A stretch of 64,000 nt of DNA from Lepraria neglecta (Eukaryota; Ascomycota; Lecanoromycetes; Lecanorales; Stereocaulaceae), in the NCBI GenBank assembly GCA_033220425.1, contig CM065652.1, forward strand, positions 4,669,929 through 4,733,928. Direction: 5' to 3'. Shown here piece after piece: positions 55,030 through 64,000 of the stretch. The number at the start of each line of letters is the position of its first letter. The first letter of the stretch is position 1. Under the pieces are notes generated by a model, which searched no databases, had not been told where the DNA came from, and saw nothing but the letters and a program-made list of their open reading frames with translations. The position numbers were made by a program, and so were the translations under genes.

Positions 55030-57280
55030 AAGGCCAAAGGCCCGGAGTAGGATATTATAGCAAGATAACTGCGTCTTTTAGAAGAACTAGAAATAGAAAC
55101 TATACGCCCCGATAACACGCCGGCAGCGGAGTCCTCGGACTCGACCCTTTTATCTCCGGCACTCTAGTAGAGGATTACCTAACTTAAGGCAGAAAACCAA
55201 CGCTTATTAGAAGAAAAACGCGTCCGGGAGTTAGAAACTCGGAATGCGGAGCTTCGACTAGGAGCTGACGCTGATATAGAAGACTTTAATAGGCTTAGCG
55301 ATAGTAATACGCTATTAGTCTTACTAGCGGTAAAGATAATACGCCCTGAAAAGATATAACTCTATTACGGGAACAGCGAAGGAGAGTATATATACTAGTT
55401 CGCCGACGCCGAAATCAAATTCCTCCTAAGTCCTGAATATTTTACTACCGATAGGGCGAAGATCCTCTACTATATATAGTCCCTAGAAGGGGATATAGTA
55501 ATATAGTAGCGCTAATACTTTCGGAAGGAATAGCTGGACGATTATTCTTTTAAGAACTTTTCTTAGTTCCTCTTAGATTTAGTAGTAGACCTAGTAAATC
55601 GCTGACTACTTACCTATAAGCGCTTAAATAGCGCTAAGTAATAGTAGGGATAGAAGGTTTCCGTCTTTAAAGCTTACCTGGAAGAACTAGAAAGCCGTAT
55701 TACTCCCCTATCGGAAGAGTTCCGGGTAAATAGCTTTTTAACTAAACTTCGCCCTGAGTTAAAGTCTAAAATCCTAAGTACCGGTAGTATCCCGATAACG
55801 CGTAACGGTCTCTTAGTACTTGCGATTATATAGGAAAAGAACCTTAAGCGTTATTTATTAACGCCTAGGTCTAGTAGTAAGGGTAGGGCTTTAGAAGAAT
55901 AGGTATTTAGTACTCTGACTAAGTCCGCTGGCGGAGAGCTGGCGGGACGTTAGCGAGGTGGCAAGAAGAGACGAAATTCTAAGTCTTATCTAGTATCTAA
56001 GGCTAACCCTGAATACTATAATAATAATTATTATTATTACAGTAAGACGGGGTATTAGAAGCCAGAATATCCCTATAGGGATAATCTAAGCTTTACTCCT
56101 ACCAATTCGGTATAGTTAGAGAAAGATAGTACCCTACTACTATCGAGTATACAGGGAAAGACCGACGAATAGAAGCTTTAGAACCTCTTTACCTTAAGGG
56201 ATAAGTAATCCTCCCAGGTAGTCGACAGCCCTTTAAGGGGCTGGTTGACCCTAGAGTAATAACTAGCTTGGTCTCTCAGCGGTTCGTGGTACAATATAAT
56301 TATAGCTAGAGCGCGCTGTCTTGCCGACGCCGGTATAACCGAGTAGGCAAGGCACTTTTTATTATGGGGCGTTTTAGTTAAGCTATATAGCTACTAATAA
56401 CTGGGGGCAAGAAAAGGAATATAGTTCCTTATTCTATACCGTAGACTAGGAGGGTCCCGACTTGATAATCGGGATGCTAGCACTTTATAAGTCAGGTATT
56501 ATAGTTAATACGCTAGCGCGCTAATAGCGGTACCAAATAAATCCTAGGCTGATATAGCTAGATAGACCGACCGAATTTGGCAAAGTTTTGTAATAGGAAT
56601 AGAAAGTATTCGCTATAGTTTACGCTGGCGCCGTAATAGCGGAGCGACCTCAGACTAACGAGTTCGATATAACCCTTCCTCCTGAATTACGGGAGTATAA
56701 AGATATCTTCTTAAGTAAGAAAGTAGGGATCTTGCCTGAATAAAAGCAGGGAGACTACGCTATTAAGTTAGACGGTAGGGAGCCACCTTATAGTCCTATC
56801 TATACTCTATTAAGAATAGAGCTGACGGAGCTTTAGTAGTACCTTAATAATATACTAGGAAAGAAGTAGATTCGCTACTCCGTTTCGCCGGCAGGAGTAC
56901 CTATACTTTTCGTACCGAAGAAGGATAGGGGGCTACATCTTTATATAGATTATCGAGGGTTAAATACGGTAACAATCAAGAATCAGTACCTATTACCCCT
57001 AATCACGGAGATACTAGACCGCTTAAGCGGTACCAAAATATTCTCGAAGTTAGACCTTAAGGATATATATTACTATATCCGAATTCAGCGTAGCGATAAA
57101 TAGAAGATAGCGTTCCGTACGCGTTACGGTTACTTTAAATATCTTATTATACTATTTAGGTTAGCGAATACCCCTACCACTTTCTAAACGTATATTAATC
57201 AGGCCTTTATAGACCTAGTCGATATAATATATATAGTATATTTGGATAATATCTTGGTTTTTGCAGGATACGGTTATAAC
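55030..57280 (+). pseudogene. Gag and reverse transcriptase remnant
   Basis: The Gag-type region lies at about 55100-55960 (FRVNSFLTKLRPELKSKIL near 55720-55790, with RIP stops). A possible zinc-knuckle/linker region follows to about 56200 and a protease-like stretch near 56290-56420. RT is at about 56680-57270: [45 protein letters not shown], then VYLDNILVF at about 57235-57265. The Pol frame ends there. About a dozen TAG codons at tryptophan positions; dead. Confidence 0.75.
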
Positions 57281-57289
57281 CCCGAAATT

Positions 57290-58979
57290 CATTGGGAAGC
57301 CGGGGACGGTTCCCTAAGGGGGAGATACTATTAGTAAGTATAATAAGTATACGGGATATAGAAGGAAGCGTAGGAGAAAGTTATCTTAATTAGATATAAT
57401 CTAAGAGGACCGAGCCTAGAAAGTTAGTATAAGCGGTAGTAGCGGAGCGATATCGCTTACCCTCTTAGCTACTTTTATAGCTCTCCGCCTCTCTTTTCTC
57501 TTCTCCCTCCTCGCCGCCCTCCTCTCCTCTATCCTCCTCTCCTCCTACTCCTCTACTATAGTACCCTAAATAATATTACTCCGAGGTTAGCTTACAGGCA
57601 GCTATATAACTTAGTATATAGCCGTAGTATACGGTACGCTGGAGCTTACCTCTTCCTCTACCTCTTCTTCTTCCTCTACCTCCTCTTCTTCCTCTACCTC
57701 CTCTTTATTATCCTCCCTACTTTCCCTAAACCCCTTCTATTCCTCTTTCTCTTCCTCTTCTTCCTTATTACTCTCCTTCTCCGCTATACTCGCCTCTGCG
57801 CTTATAATATATAACCCTTCTACCTTATCCTAGAAAAAATTAGTCGGTATACGCGTAGTATATAAGGTATATAAGCGGAGTTAAGGAAAGCGGTATAATA
57901 GAAGGATAGAGAAGGAAAGAATAGAATATAGCTTACCTCCTACGGCGAGTTAGCGGAGTTAACTTATAGATTCGGATATCTTACTAATACCCGCACCCTC
58001 CCCTCTAGGTCAGCTACCTACCGAGCCGACCGATTACCTGACGTGGCGAGGGTTATACTATAGTCCTTGCGCTACTAGGTGACCTGCCGAAGTAGGTCCC
58101 TAATACGCTGGACCAACGGGTATGACACGCCCGCTGCCGCTATACTACTAGCTAACTTAGCGGCGAGTGCCCGGACCTCTATCCTAAACTCTAGTAGTAT
58201 CTTTGATATCAGCGGGACGTAAGTAGAATATTAAGTAATACCTATACTATAACACAACGGTTTACTCTATATTATACCCCTTTATACTAAGTATAAGGAG
58301 GTACTAGCCTACGGTAGTACTAGACTTATACCCGAAGGTACGGCCTATATAGAAGGTCCGCTACTGCGAATATCAGCAGCGCCCTAATAACGGAGCTCTT
58401 ATATATTAAATCACACTTACTTCTACTACTACTACTATTATTAACTATTAAACTATTAATAATATTTTACGGCGACTCCGTGATAGCTCTACTTACTTAG
58501 GAATCGAGAGTTATTATAACGAGATAATCTATTATTAATTAGATTCTATACCTACTAAAGGAATATTAGATTATAGGGTATATACTATAAGTAGTAGGAG
58601 TTATAAAAGAAGAAAGTGAAAGGGGAATCCGCAGGGTTTTAATATAGCGACAGCGGTTAGCTAGTACTACGTAAGATTTACTTCAAAATAAATTCACCTT
58701 ATAATTTCGTTATAGCGATAGCGGTTAGCTAATATTACGTAATATTTACTTCGAAATAAATTCACCTTATAATTTCGTTATTTCGATAGTAGATATACTT
58801 ATATTATCTCGGAGCTATATAAAGTAGGGACTCTTTTCCCTCCTTTTTCCTATTAGGTTTTAGAAGGTTTTTAATAAGCTCTACCTACTAACTATTAAGC
58901 CTCTCTACTACGTATACGCCGCGAAGGTACGCCGCTATAGCTTTATACTAGAGGGCTAGTACTTAAGAGGGGAGATAAT
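57290..58979. other. Non-coding 3' region of the type C gypsy element
   Basis: It holds pyrimidine-rich tracts (CTCCTCTTCTTCCTC repeats, 57490-57760) and, near 58640-58790, two copies of a ~75-bp block (GATAGCGGTTAGCTAATATT, CTTCGAAATAAATTCACC). No integrase or RNase H found on either strand. Confidence 0.6.
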
Positions 58980-59430
58980 TATAATACTAACTATTATATT
59001 AGAAGGGTCTATTTTATTAGTAAAGTTATTCCGATATCTCCTAGTATATAGAGCGCCGGAGTAGGTTGAGATAATATTCAACCGACTTAGTAGACGTCAG
59101 GAGCTAGGCTCTTAGTAGTACGTTAGCTGCCTGATAGCGGCTATATATTACCCGTAGAGAGAAGCTTAAGGAGCGGTCTACCCACTTCTTTCCTGAGGAT
59201 CCTTAGTGATTAGTTCTAATATAGAATCACCTATACTGTGCCAGTAATATAACCACTTTACGTCTTTGAATACCTTTATATACAGTAGCGTAGCAATAGC
59301 GAGAAGCTGAGCCGTAGTCCAACATCGTAGCGCTAGCGGGACGCAGTTCCTAGAGCGCAGCAACGGTCCGCTAGCGAGGAGTCTATCTTACGGAACGATA
59401 ACGGCCCGCTGACGGGGAGTATACCTCACA
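58980..59430 (+). repeat. 3' LTR (type C)
   Basis: TATAATACTAAC to ATACCTCACA, 451 bp, aligning end to end with 54559-55009 with scattered transitions. GCGCC follows. Confidence 0.85.
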
Positions 59431-59457
59431 GCGCCCCTGAAAATATATAAATTCTTT

Positions 59458-59458
<1 letters not shown>

Positions 59459-59486
<28 letters not shown>
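59459..59486. repeat. (CT)n microsatellite
   Basis: About 14 CT dinucleotides, just right of the gypsy insertion. It opens an unmutated stretch of balanced composition. Confidence 0.9.
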
Positions 59487-59488
<2 letters not shown>

Positions 59489-59519
59489 AAGTCTTGGGCA
59501 ATTCCCCTCTACCCTCACG

Positions 59520-59690
59520 GGAATTAGGGTTCGCCCGAACCCTAATCCCGGTGAACCCCTCCCTACTAATAATCAATCCCAGTCAACCCCTCCCTACCAA
59601 TAATCAATCCCGGTGAACCTCTGCCCGCCAATTATCAATCCCGGTGAACCTCTGCCCGCCAATCATCAATTCCGTTGAACCTCGACTCTT
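59520..59690. repeat. ~30-bp tandem repeat and telomere-like palindrome
   Basis: Four to five copies of a ~33-bp unit containing ATCAATCCCGGTGAACC and TCTGCCCGCCAA run from about 59545 to 59690. Just before them ATTAGGGTTCGCCCGAACCC forms an inverted pair of TTAGGG/CCCTAA hexamers (59523-59550). A (GC)n(GT)-type alternating tract follows at 59700-59760. No gene. Confidence 0.75.
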
Positions 59691-59849
59691 AATATCTCTG
59701 CGCGCGCGCGCACACCTCCGCGCACGTGTGCGCGATATATACGCGTACGCGGACGCGGGGTCTGTTTTGATGGTCGCGTCTATCGGCTATCTTTTAACTA
59801 TTAAATAAAGAGATACTATTAGGGGGAGGGTCTACCTGATATACGATGC

Positions 59850-62800
59850 CTGATGGAGCCGTCGAATGTTTTGAATACTATGCCCCATTTCGTGTTATAA
59901 TTTGCACGCGCTGTTAAGGCGGTGTTCCTAACCCCGGGCTAAAGGCCCACCTGAGGCGCTTCCATCCCGACCTTCTGTCGAGCCGCCGTTAGGCCGTCCT
60001 ATAGTATTTTATCGATAAGGTCTCTCTAGCGCGGCGAGAGGACCTTCTATCCCTCCTCCCACGCTGCCTCGATATCCCTATCCCCTATATTCCTCTCTTC
60101 GAGGACGGACTGCGATGTCACCAGTGCGATTCAACTACCCCCCGCCCCTTCATCGGCCGATCCGAGCGGACTCTTATAGATCACTACTAGAGCGCCTACG
60201 GGGGTTACAGGCAACAAGGACGGGGCCGGCCGAGCACCGCCAGCGTCAGAAACCGAGGATCGGAGCCGTGGCGCTGCGGTGTTCGATGCCAGCGGCTATT
60301 CACCGCAGGTACCGGCAGCTTCTTCCTAGAAATTATTGAACCTGCTACGACTGCAGTAGCAGCGGCTGCGGCTGCTCACCCTCCAGCTCAGAACCCGCCG
60401 GGTATCCCCACGGAGATCGAGATAGGTACCGAGACTGTATACACGGCGAGGATCCAGTAGCGCGTACGAACCTAGCTACAGACGATCGCGACGGCGCAGC
60501 AGCAGCAGGATCATCTAGGTATCCTCGCCCCGGCCGATCGGACCGAGGCGAATCCCTGGCTCCGGATCACGCGGTGGGCCGAATTCCTCAAGGGCTACGA
60601 GCTACGGAAGATCCTGCCTCTGGTCGACCCCCCGACCGACCGAGACGATCCTGCGCGAATTTAGCCAGAGCCTAGATCGGATCATTGAGGAAGCGCGTAC
60701 CTCGGTCCTGACGGAACGGATCAATATCTTCGACCAGACCATGATCAATATGTTTACCGACCACGTAACCAAGGCGGGACGACCGCTAACCACGCAGCTC
60801 CGAGAAGGGATATACCGGGAGTATAAGAACGTATGGAAGCGCCTGCTATGCTTCGTATATCGGTGCTTCTTATATCGGACCGCGGATCCTGAAGTCTAGA
60901 CCGCTATTGCCGCCGTCGAGGATCTTGATACTAATAGTATATCGAGAGACGAGGCCAATCCGACCTTTCCGTTTATCCTGATGCGGAATTAGTATACCGG
61001 ACTGCGGCGGAGTATCCGCGAGGCCTATACGCTAGTCGGGCTTTAGGGCCGAGAGGGTATTACCGTAGAAGCGCTGAATGAGCGCCGTTAGAAGCTGGAC
61101 CGAGTCCTGGCGCGGCTGTATATGGCGCTGCTGGAGCATATCCTGCCCTAGAGTATCTACCAGTCCACTGTCGTCGGGTTCCTAGCGATCCTCGGGATCG
61201 ACGAGAAGCAGGTACGGAGCTCCTCCCTCTCTTCCCTTCTCCTACCAACTAATCTCTACCGTTCCCCCTACCCCCCGGCCCTACTGATCCAAGCTCGATA
61301 GGGTCGTTTCTACGACGCCTGCAATTACACCCCAACCCTATCCGCCTTTATTAAAATCACCTAGCTGCTTACCATTCAGGCGAGCGTCTACGCCGAGGAG
61401 GCCGGTAAGGTAGAGCACGCCGCCGATATGCTTCGCGCCTACCGCGCCCGCTGCCTGCTTCGGGACGGCTATACGCCGTTTGGCTGGATTCTTACCTTGT
61501 GCTCCCAGGGTAGACGGATTCGGAATAATACGACGAGCGCCGGCTATATCACGTGGGCGGATGATCGGTCCAGTCTCACCTTTAAAGATATCACTCTAGA
61601 TATCAAAGCGTTTCGGGGCTTTCTGCATTAGCAAACCGAGGCCCTCTGCGCCGAGCTAAGCGAGCTCTGCCTACCGCAGCCGTACGAGCAGAGTATCCTA
61701 CAGTTCGATCTCGGTAAGCTGAGGGATAACCCCGCTAACGCTCAAACCGGCTGGTCCTTCCTGCAGGAGCCGCAGAACGATCTGGCTCGGTGGCAGGAGT
61801 AGCTTATTAATCGCGTGCTGGACTAGCGTATACTACGCGAGCAGTTCTTCTAGTTAGAGCGGCGCATCGCCGGTCAACCACCGAAGGAGCCTCAATAGCA
61901 GGTAGCCCGCGTCCGACAGTATCTAGAGCTCCTTTAACGGTTTCTGACGCGGCTATCGATGCTAATCTTTATCCTCGGCGGGCAGCCCGCGAGGGGGACG
62001 GAGCTATTCAGTCTGCGATACCGTAACACCTTCTACGGCGGTTATCGAAATATCTATATCGAGTAGGGTCTACTAGGATTTGTCACCCTGTACCATAAAG
62101 GCTACTCCATCGGCGGATCCCTAAAGATTATCCATCGATATTTACCCCCGGCGCTCAGCCAGGTCGTCGTTTAATACCTTATCTTGGTTCTACCCTTCTC
62201 CTAGTAGCTTAGCCGTCTTGTCTACGATCAGCCTGAGGATTCGGCGTTCCTCTGGGCCAGGGCGGAGACGACGTGGGACCCGAGCCAGCTGTCCCACTTC
62301 CTGCGGCAGGAATCCGCGCGGGAGCTCCAGGTGCCGCTGACGATCTCGTCCTGGCGCTATACCGCTATCGCTATCTCGCGCGAGTTTATCCCTAAGGGGA
62401 CGTATTTCGATCGCGAGGCCGACAGCGAGACGAGTCAAACCCTTGACCGGCAGGCTTGCCATTCGAACAATACGGCCGGCACGATATACGGGCGTCTAGT
62501 CCAGGACGGTGATAGGCAGATCAGGGAGTTTCGCGAGCGATATCGCCGGGTTAGCCTACTATAGTATACGCTCTGGCTGCAGGAGGCGCCCTCGGAGCCC
62601 TTAGAGCCCCCGGTAGAGGAGCAGCCAGCTGAGGAGCCCGCTTAACTATTACAGGAGGACCGAGGTAAAGATTCAACTATTGAATCGGTAGGACGATCGG
62701 ATAGCGTACCACCTGGAGATAATTCAAATCTCTCGGCGGAGGGTCCTATAAGTACCGCCGACGGTAGGTCCCACTTCCCAGGTATAGACGGGTCTGAACG

Positions 62801-63070
62801 TCTCGAGACAAGTCCTGAGCCCCGGGGTAGAAAACGACCCGCTCCGACGGATTCTCTCCCCCAGTTACGAGAGCCTGCGATAGAGGCAGCCGATCTCCCT
62901 CCGCCAACCGCCATATCAGCGCCGGCGACGCCGTCTCTACCGATAGACTTATAATAGCAGCAGCTCCTCCAGCAGCATTTATACCAGCAGTTACTCCTAT
63001 TTCAGTAGTATCAGCAATAGCAGCTACAGCTCCTTATTCAAATCATACAGTATAGGAAGAGCTAGTGTAT
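59850..63070 (+). pseudogene. OrsD/DUF3505-like repeat ORF, RIP-damaged
   Basis: Across TAG stops the plus strand gives one long protein. N-terminal zinc-binding text comes first: VFLTPGLKAHLRRFHPDL near 59940-59990, then DGLRCHQCDSTT near 60105-60140 followed by LIDHYWSAYGG. The middle reads NPWLRITRWAEFLKGYE, QSTVVGFLAILGIDEKQ near 61155-61215, and CLLRDGYTPFGW, then AGYITWADDRSSLTFKDITL near 61535-61595. The C-terminal part has VTLYHKGYSIGGSLKIIHRY and TISSWRYTAIAISREF near 62340-62385. This order matches the large, often repeated fungal proteins with an OrsD-type C2H2 region that frequently precede a RecQ-like helicase. A glutamine-rich stretch (62955-63050) ends it; no helicase is in the window. 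The family is common near chromosome ends. Almost every stop is TAG at a tryptophan position. Confidence 0.6.
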
Positions 63071-63119
63071 CCTCCGTCTGGGAGGCGGTGAAATATAACA
63101 GGGAGTAGTCTATATAGCC

Positions 63120-63920
63120 TATTTATCGATCCCCTCCTTTCCGCCGCCGCTATCTCGCCAAGGAGTAGTCCGTTTTTCAATCCGAGGACGGAATCGGAAT
63201 AGCCTTAATCAGCCGGTGCTAGAGGTGGCCGGCAAACTATTGCCGGGGTCACCCTTTATCTAGGATATATAGGTAATGGTCCTCAGCGGATGCTACACTG
63301 GCTATTAACTTAGATCCCTCTCTATCTAGCCAAGGAGTAGTCCGTTTTTCAATCCGAGGACGGAATCAGAATAGCCTTAATCAGATAGTGCTAGAAGTGG
63401 CCGGTAAACTACTGCCAGGGCCACCCTTTATCTAGGATATCCAGGTAAAGGTCCTTAGCGGATTCTGCACTAGCTATTAACTTAGATCCCTCTCTATCTA
63501 GCCAAGGAGTGGTCCGTGTTTCAATCCGAGGACAGAATCAGAATAGCCTTAATCAGATAGTGCTAGAAGTGGCCGGTAAACTACTGCTAGGGTTACCCTT
63601 TACCTATACTATTAAGGTAAAGGTCCTCAGCGGATTCGGAACTGGCTATTAACTTAGATCCCTCTCTATCTCGCCAGGGAGTAGTCCGTTTTTCAATCCG
63701 AGGACGGAATTAGAATAGCCTCGATTAGACGGTGCCAGAGGTGGCCGGCAAACCATTGCCGGGTCTACCCTTTACCTAATATATCAAGGCAAAGGTTCAA
63801 AGCAGAATTAGCTAGCTATCAACTTCAATCCTACTTGATTTATTAAGGAGCTATTTAGTTTTTATCCTGAAAATTAGAATAGCCGGAGTTAGGTAGTACT
63901 ACAGGATTTTTGTGTAATAT
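63120..63920 (+). repeat. 172-bp tandem repeat, four to five units
   Basis: The marker AAGGAGTAGTCCGTTTTTCA recurs at about 63160, 63332, 63504 (as GGAGTGGTCCGTG), 63675 and, worn, 63845: a period of 170-172 bp. Each unit carries CAATCCGAGGACGGAATC and CTATTAACTTAGATCCCTCT. Later units accumulate C-to-T changes. The repeat directly follows the OrsD-like ORF. Confidence 0.85.
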
Positions 63921-64000
63921 ATACCCGCCCCGCGGTTACCTCGATATAAGCTTCTTTTCAAATCTATTCTCCTCTTCTTAATACTCTCCGTCTTCTTACT

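Larger units (their letters stand above)
54559..59430 (+). mobile_element. Ty3/gypsy element with type C LTRs, internally deleted
   Basis: The LTRs at 54559-55009 and 58980-59430 are both 451 bp. A perfect GCGCC target duplication (54554-54558, 59431-59435) flanks it. The polypurine tract AAGAGGGGAGATAAT abuts the 3' LTR. The plus strand carries Gag and RT remnants, but RNase H and integrase are absent; the text jumps from the end of the RT YxDD region near 57265 to unrelated 3' sequence. It therefore transposed as a deletion derivative or was deleted later. RIP is moderate. Confidence 0.9.

Overview
The window is a repeat-dominated stretch of a filamentous ascomycete (Pezizomycotina) genome. 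Evidence: host genes have short introns (46-96 nt) with GTRNGT-like donors and CTAAY or CTGAC branch sites. The gene families are typical fungal ones: a kinase-pseudokinase, a CorA-like membrane protein, a SET-domain protein, an RSC7 fragment and an OrsD-like repeat ORF. Most transposons carry the mark of repeat-induced point mutation (RIP): saturation with TA dinucleotides and tryptophan codons turned to TAG throughout frames that are otherwise readable. No rRNA, tRNA or CRISPR was recognised.

Layout. 1-16449 is a pile of Ty3/gypsy chromovirus remnants plus a Helitron whose Rep-type ORF is still readable (8715-12893). 16762-20596 holds host genes on the minus strand: a 987-aa kinase-pseudokinase and a small ORF. 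21229-37298 is one Tc1/mariner element with 90-bp terminal inverted repeats and TA target sites, swollen from about 3.9 kb to 16 kb by nested solo LTRs, a gypsy element and three non-autonomous Helitrons, one of which carries a 33-bp minisatellite. 37470-39529 is an intact six-exon CorA-like gene. 39650-45000 is a degraded Fot1/pogo transposon, split by a solo LTR that is itself split by a young, unmutated 3.2-kb LTR element (41508-44714). 45470-46060 is an RSC7 remnant. 46341-49717 is a SET-domain gene with a hAT-type miniature element in its first intron. 50597-52975 holds two non-autonomous inverted-repeat elements. 53622-53879 is a PD-(D/E)XK fragment. 54559-59430 is a complete but internally deleted gypsy element. 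59850-63070 is a RIP-damaged OrsD-like ORF, followed by a 172-bp satellite to about 63920.

The most unusual object is the 41508-44714 LTR element. Its two 178-bp LTRs look identical. Its only ORF (473 aa) joins a survivin-type BIR zinc domain (spacing CX2CX16HX6C), a Gag-like segment and two C2HC zinc fingers. The sequence next to its 5' LTR is complementary over 12 nt to the region of that LTR where transcription should start, a Tf1-like self-priming arrangement. The second system is a Helitron family: an autonomous Rep remnant shares its 5' terminus with four non-autonomous copies, and all four of these sit between A and T without target duplication and end in a hairpin plus CTTG.
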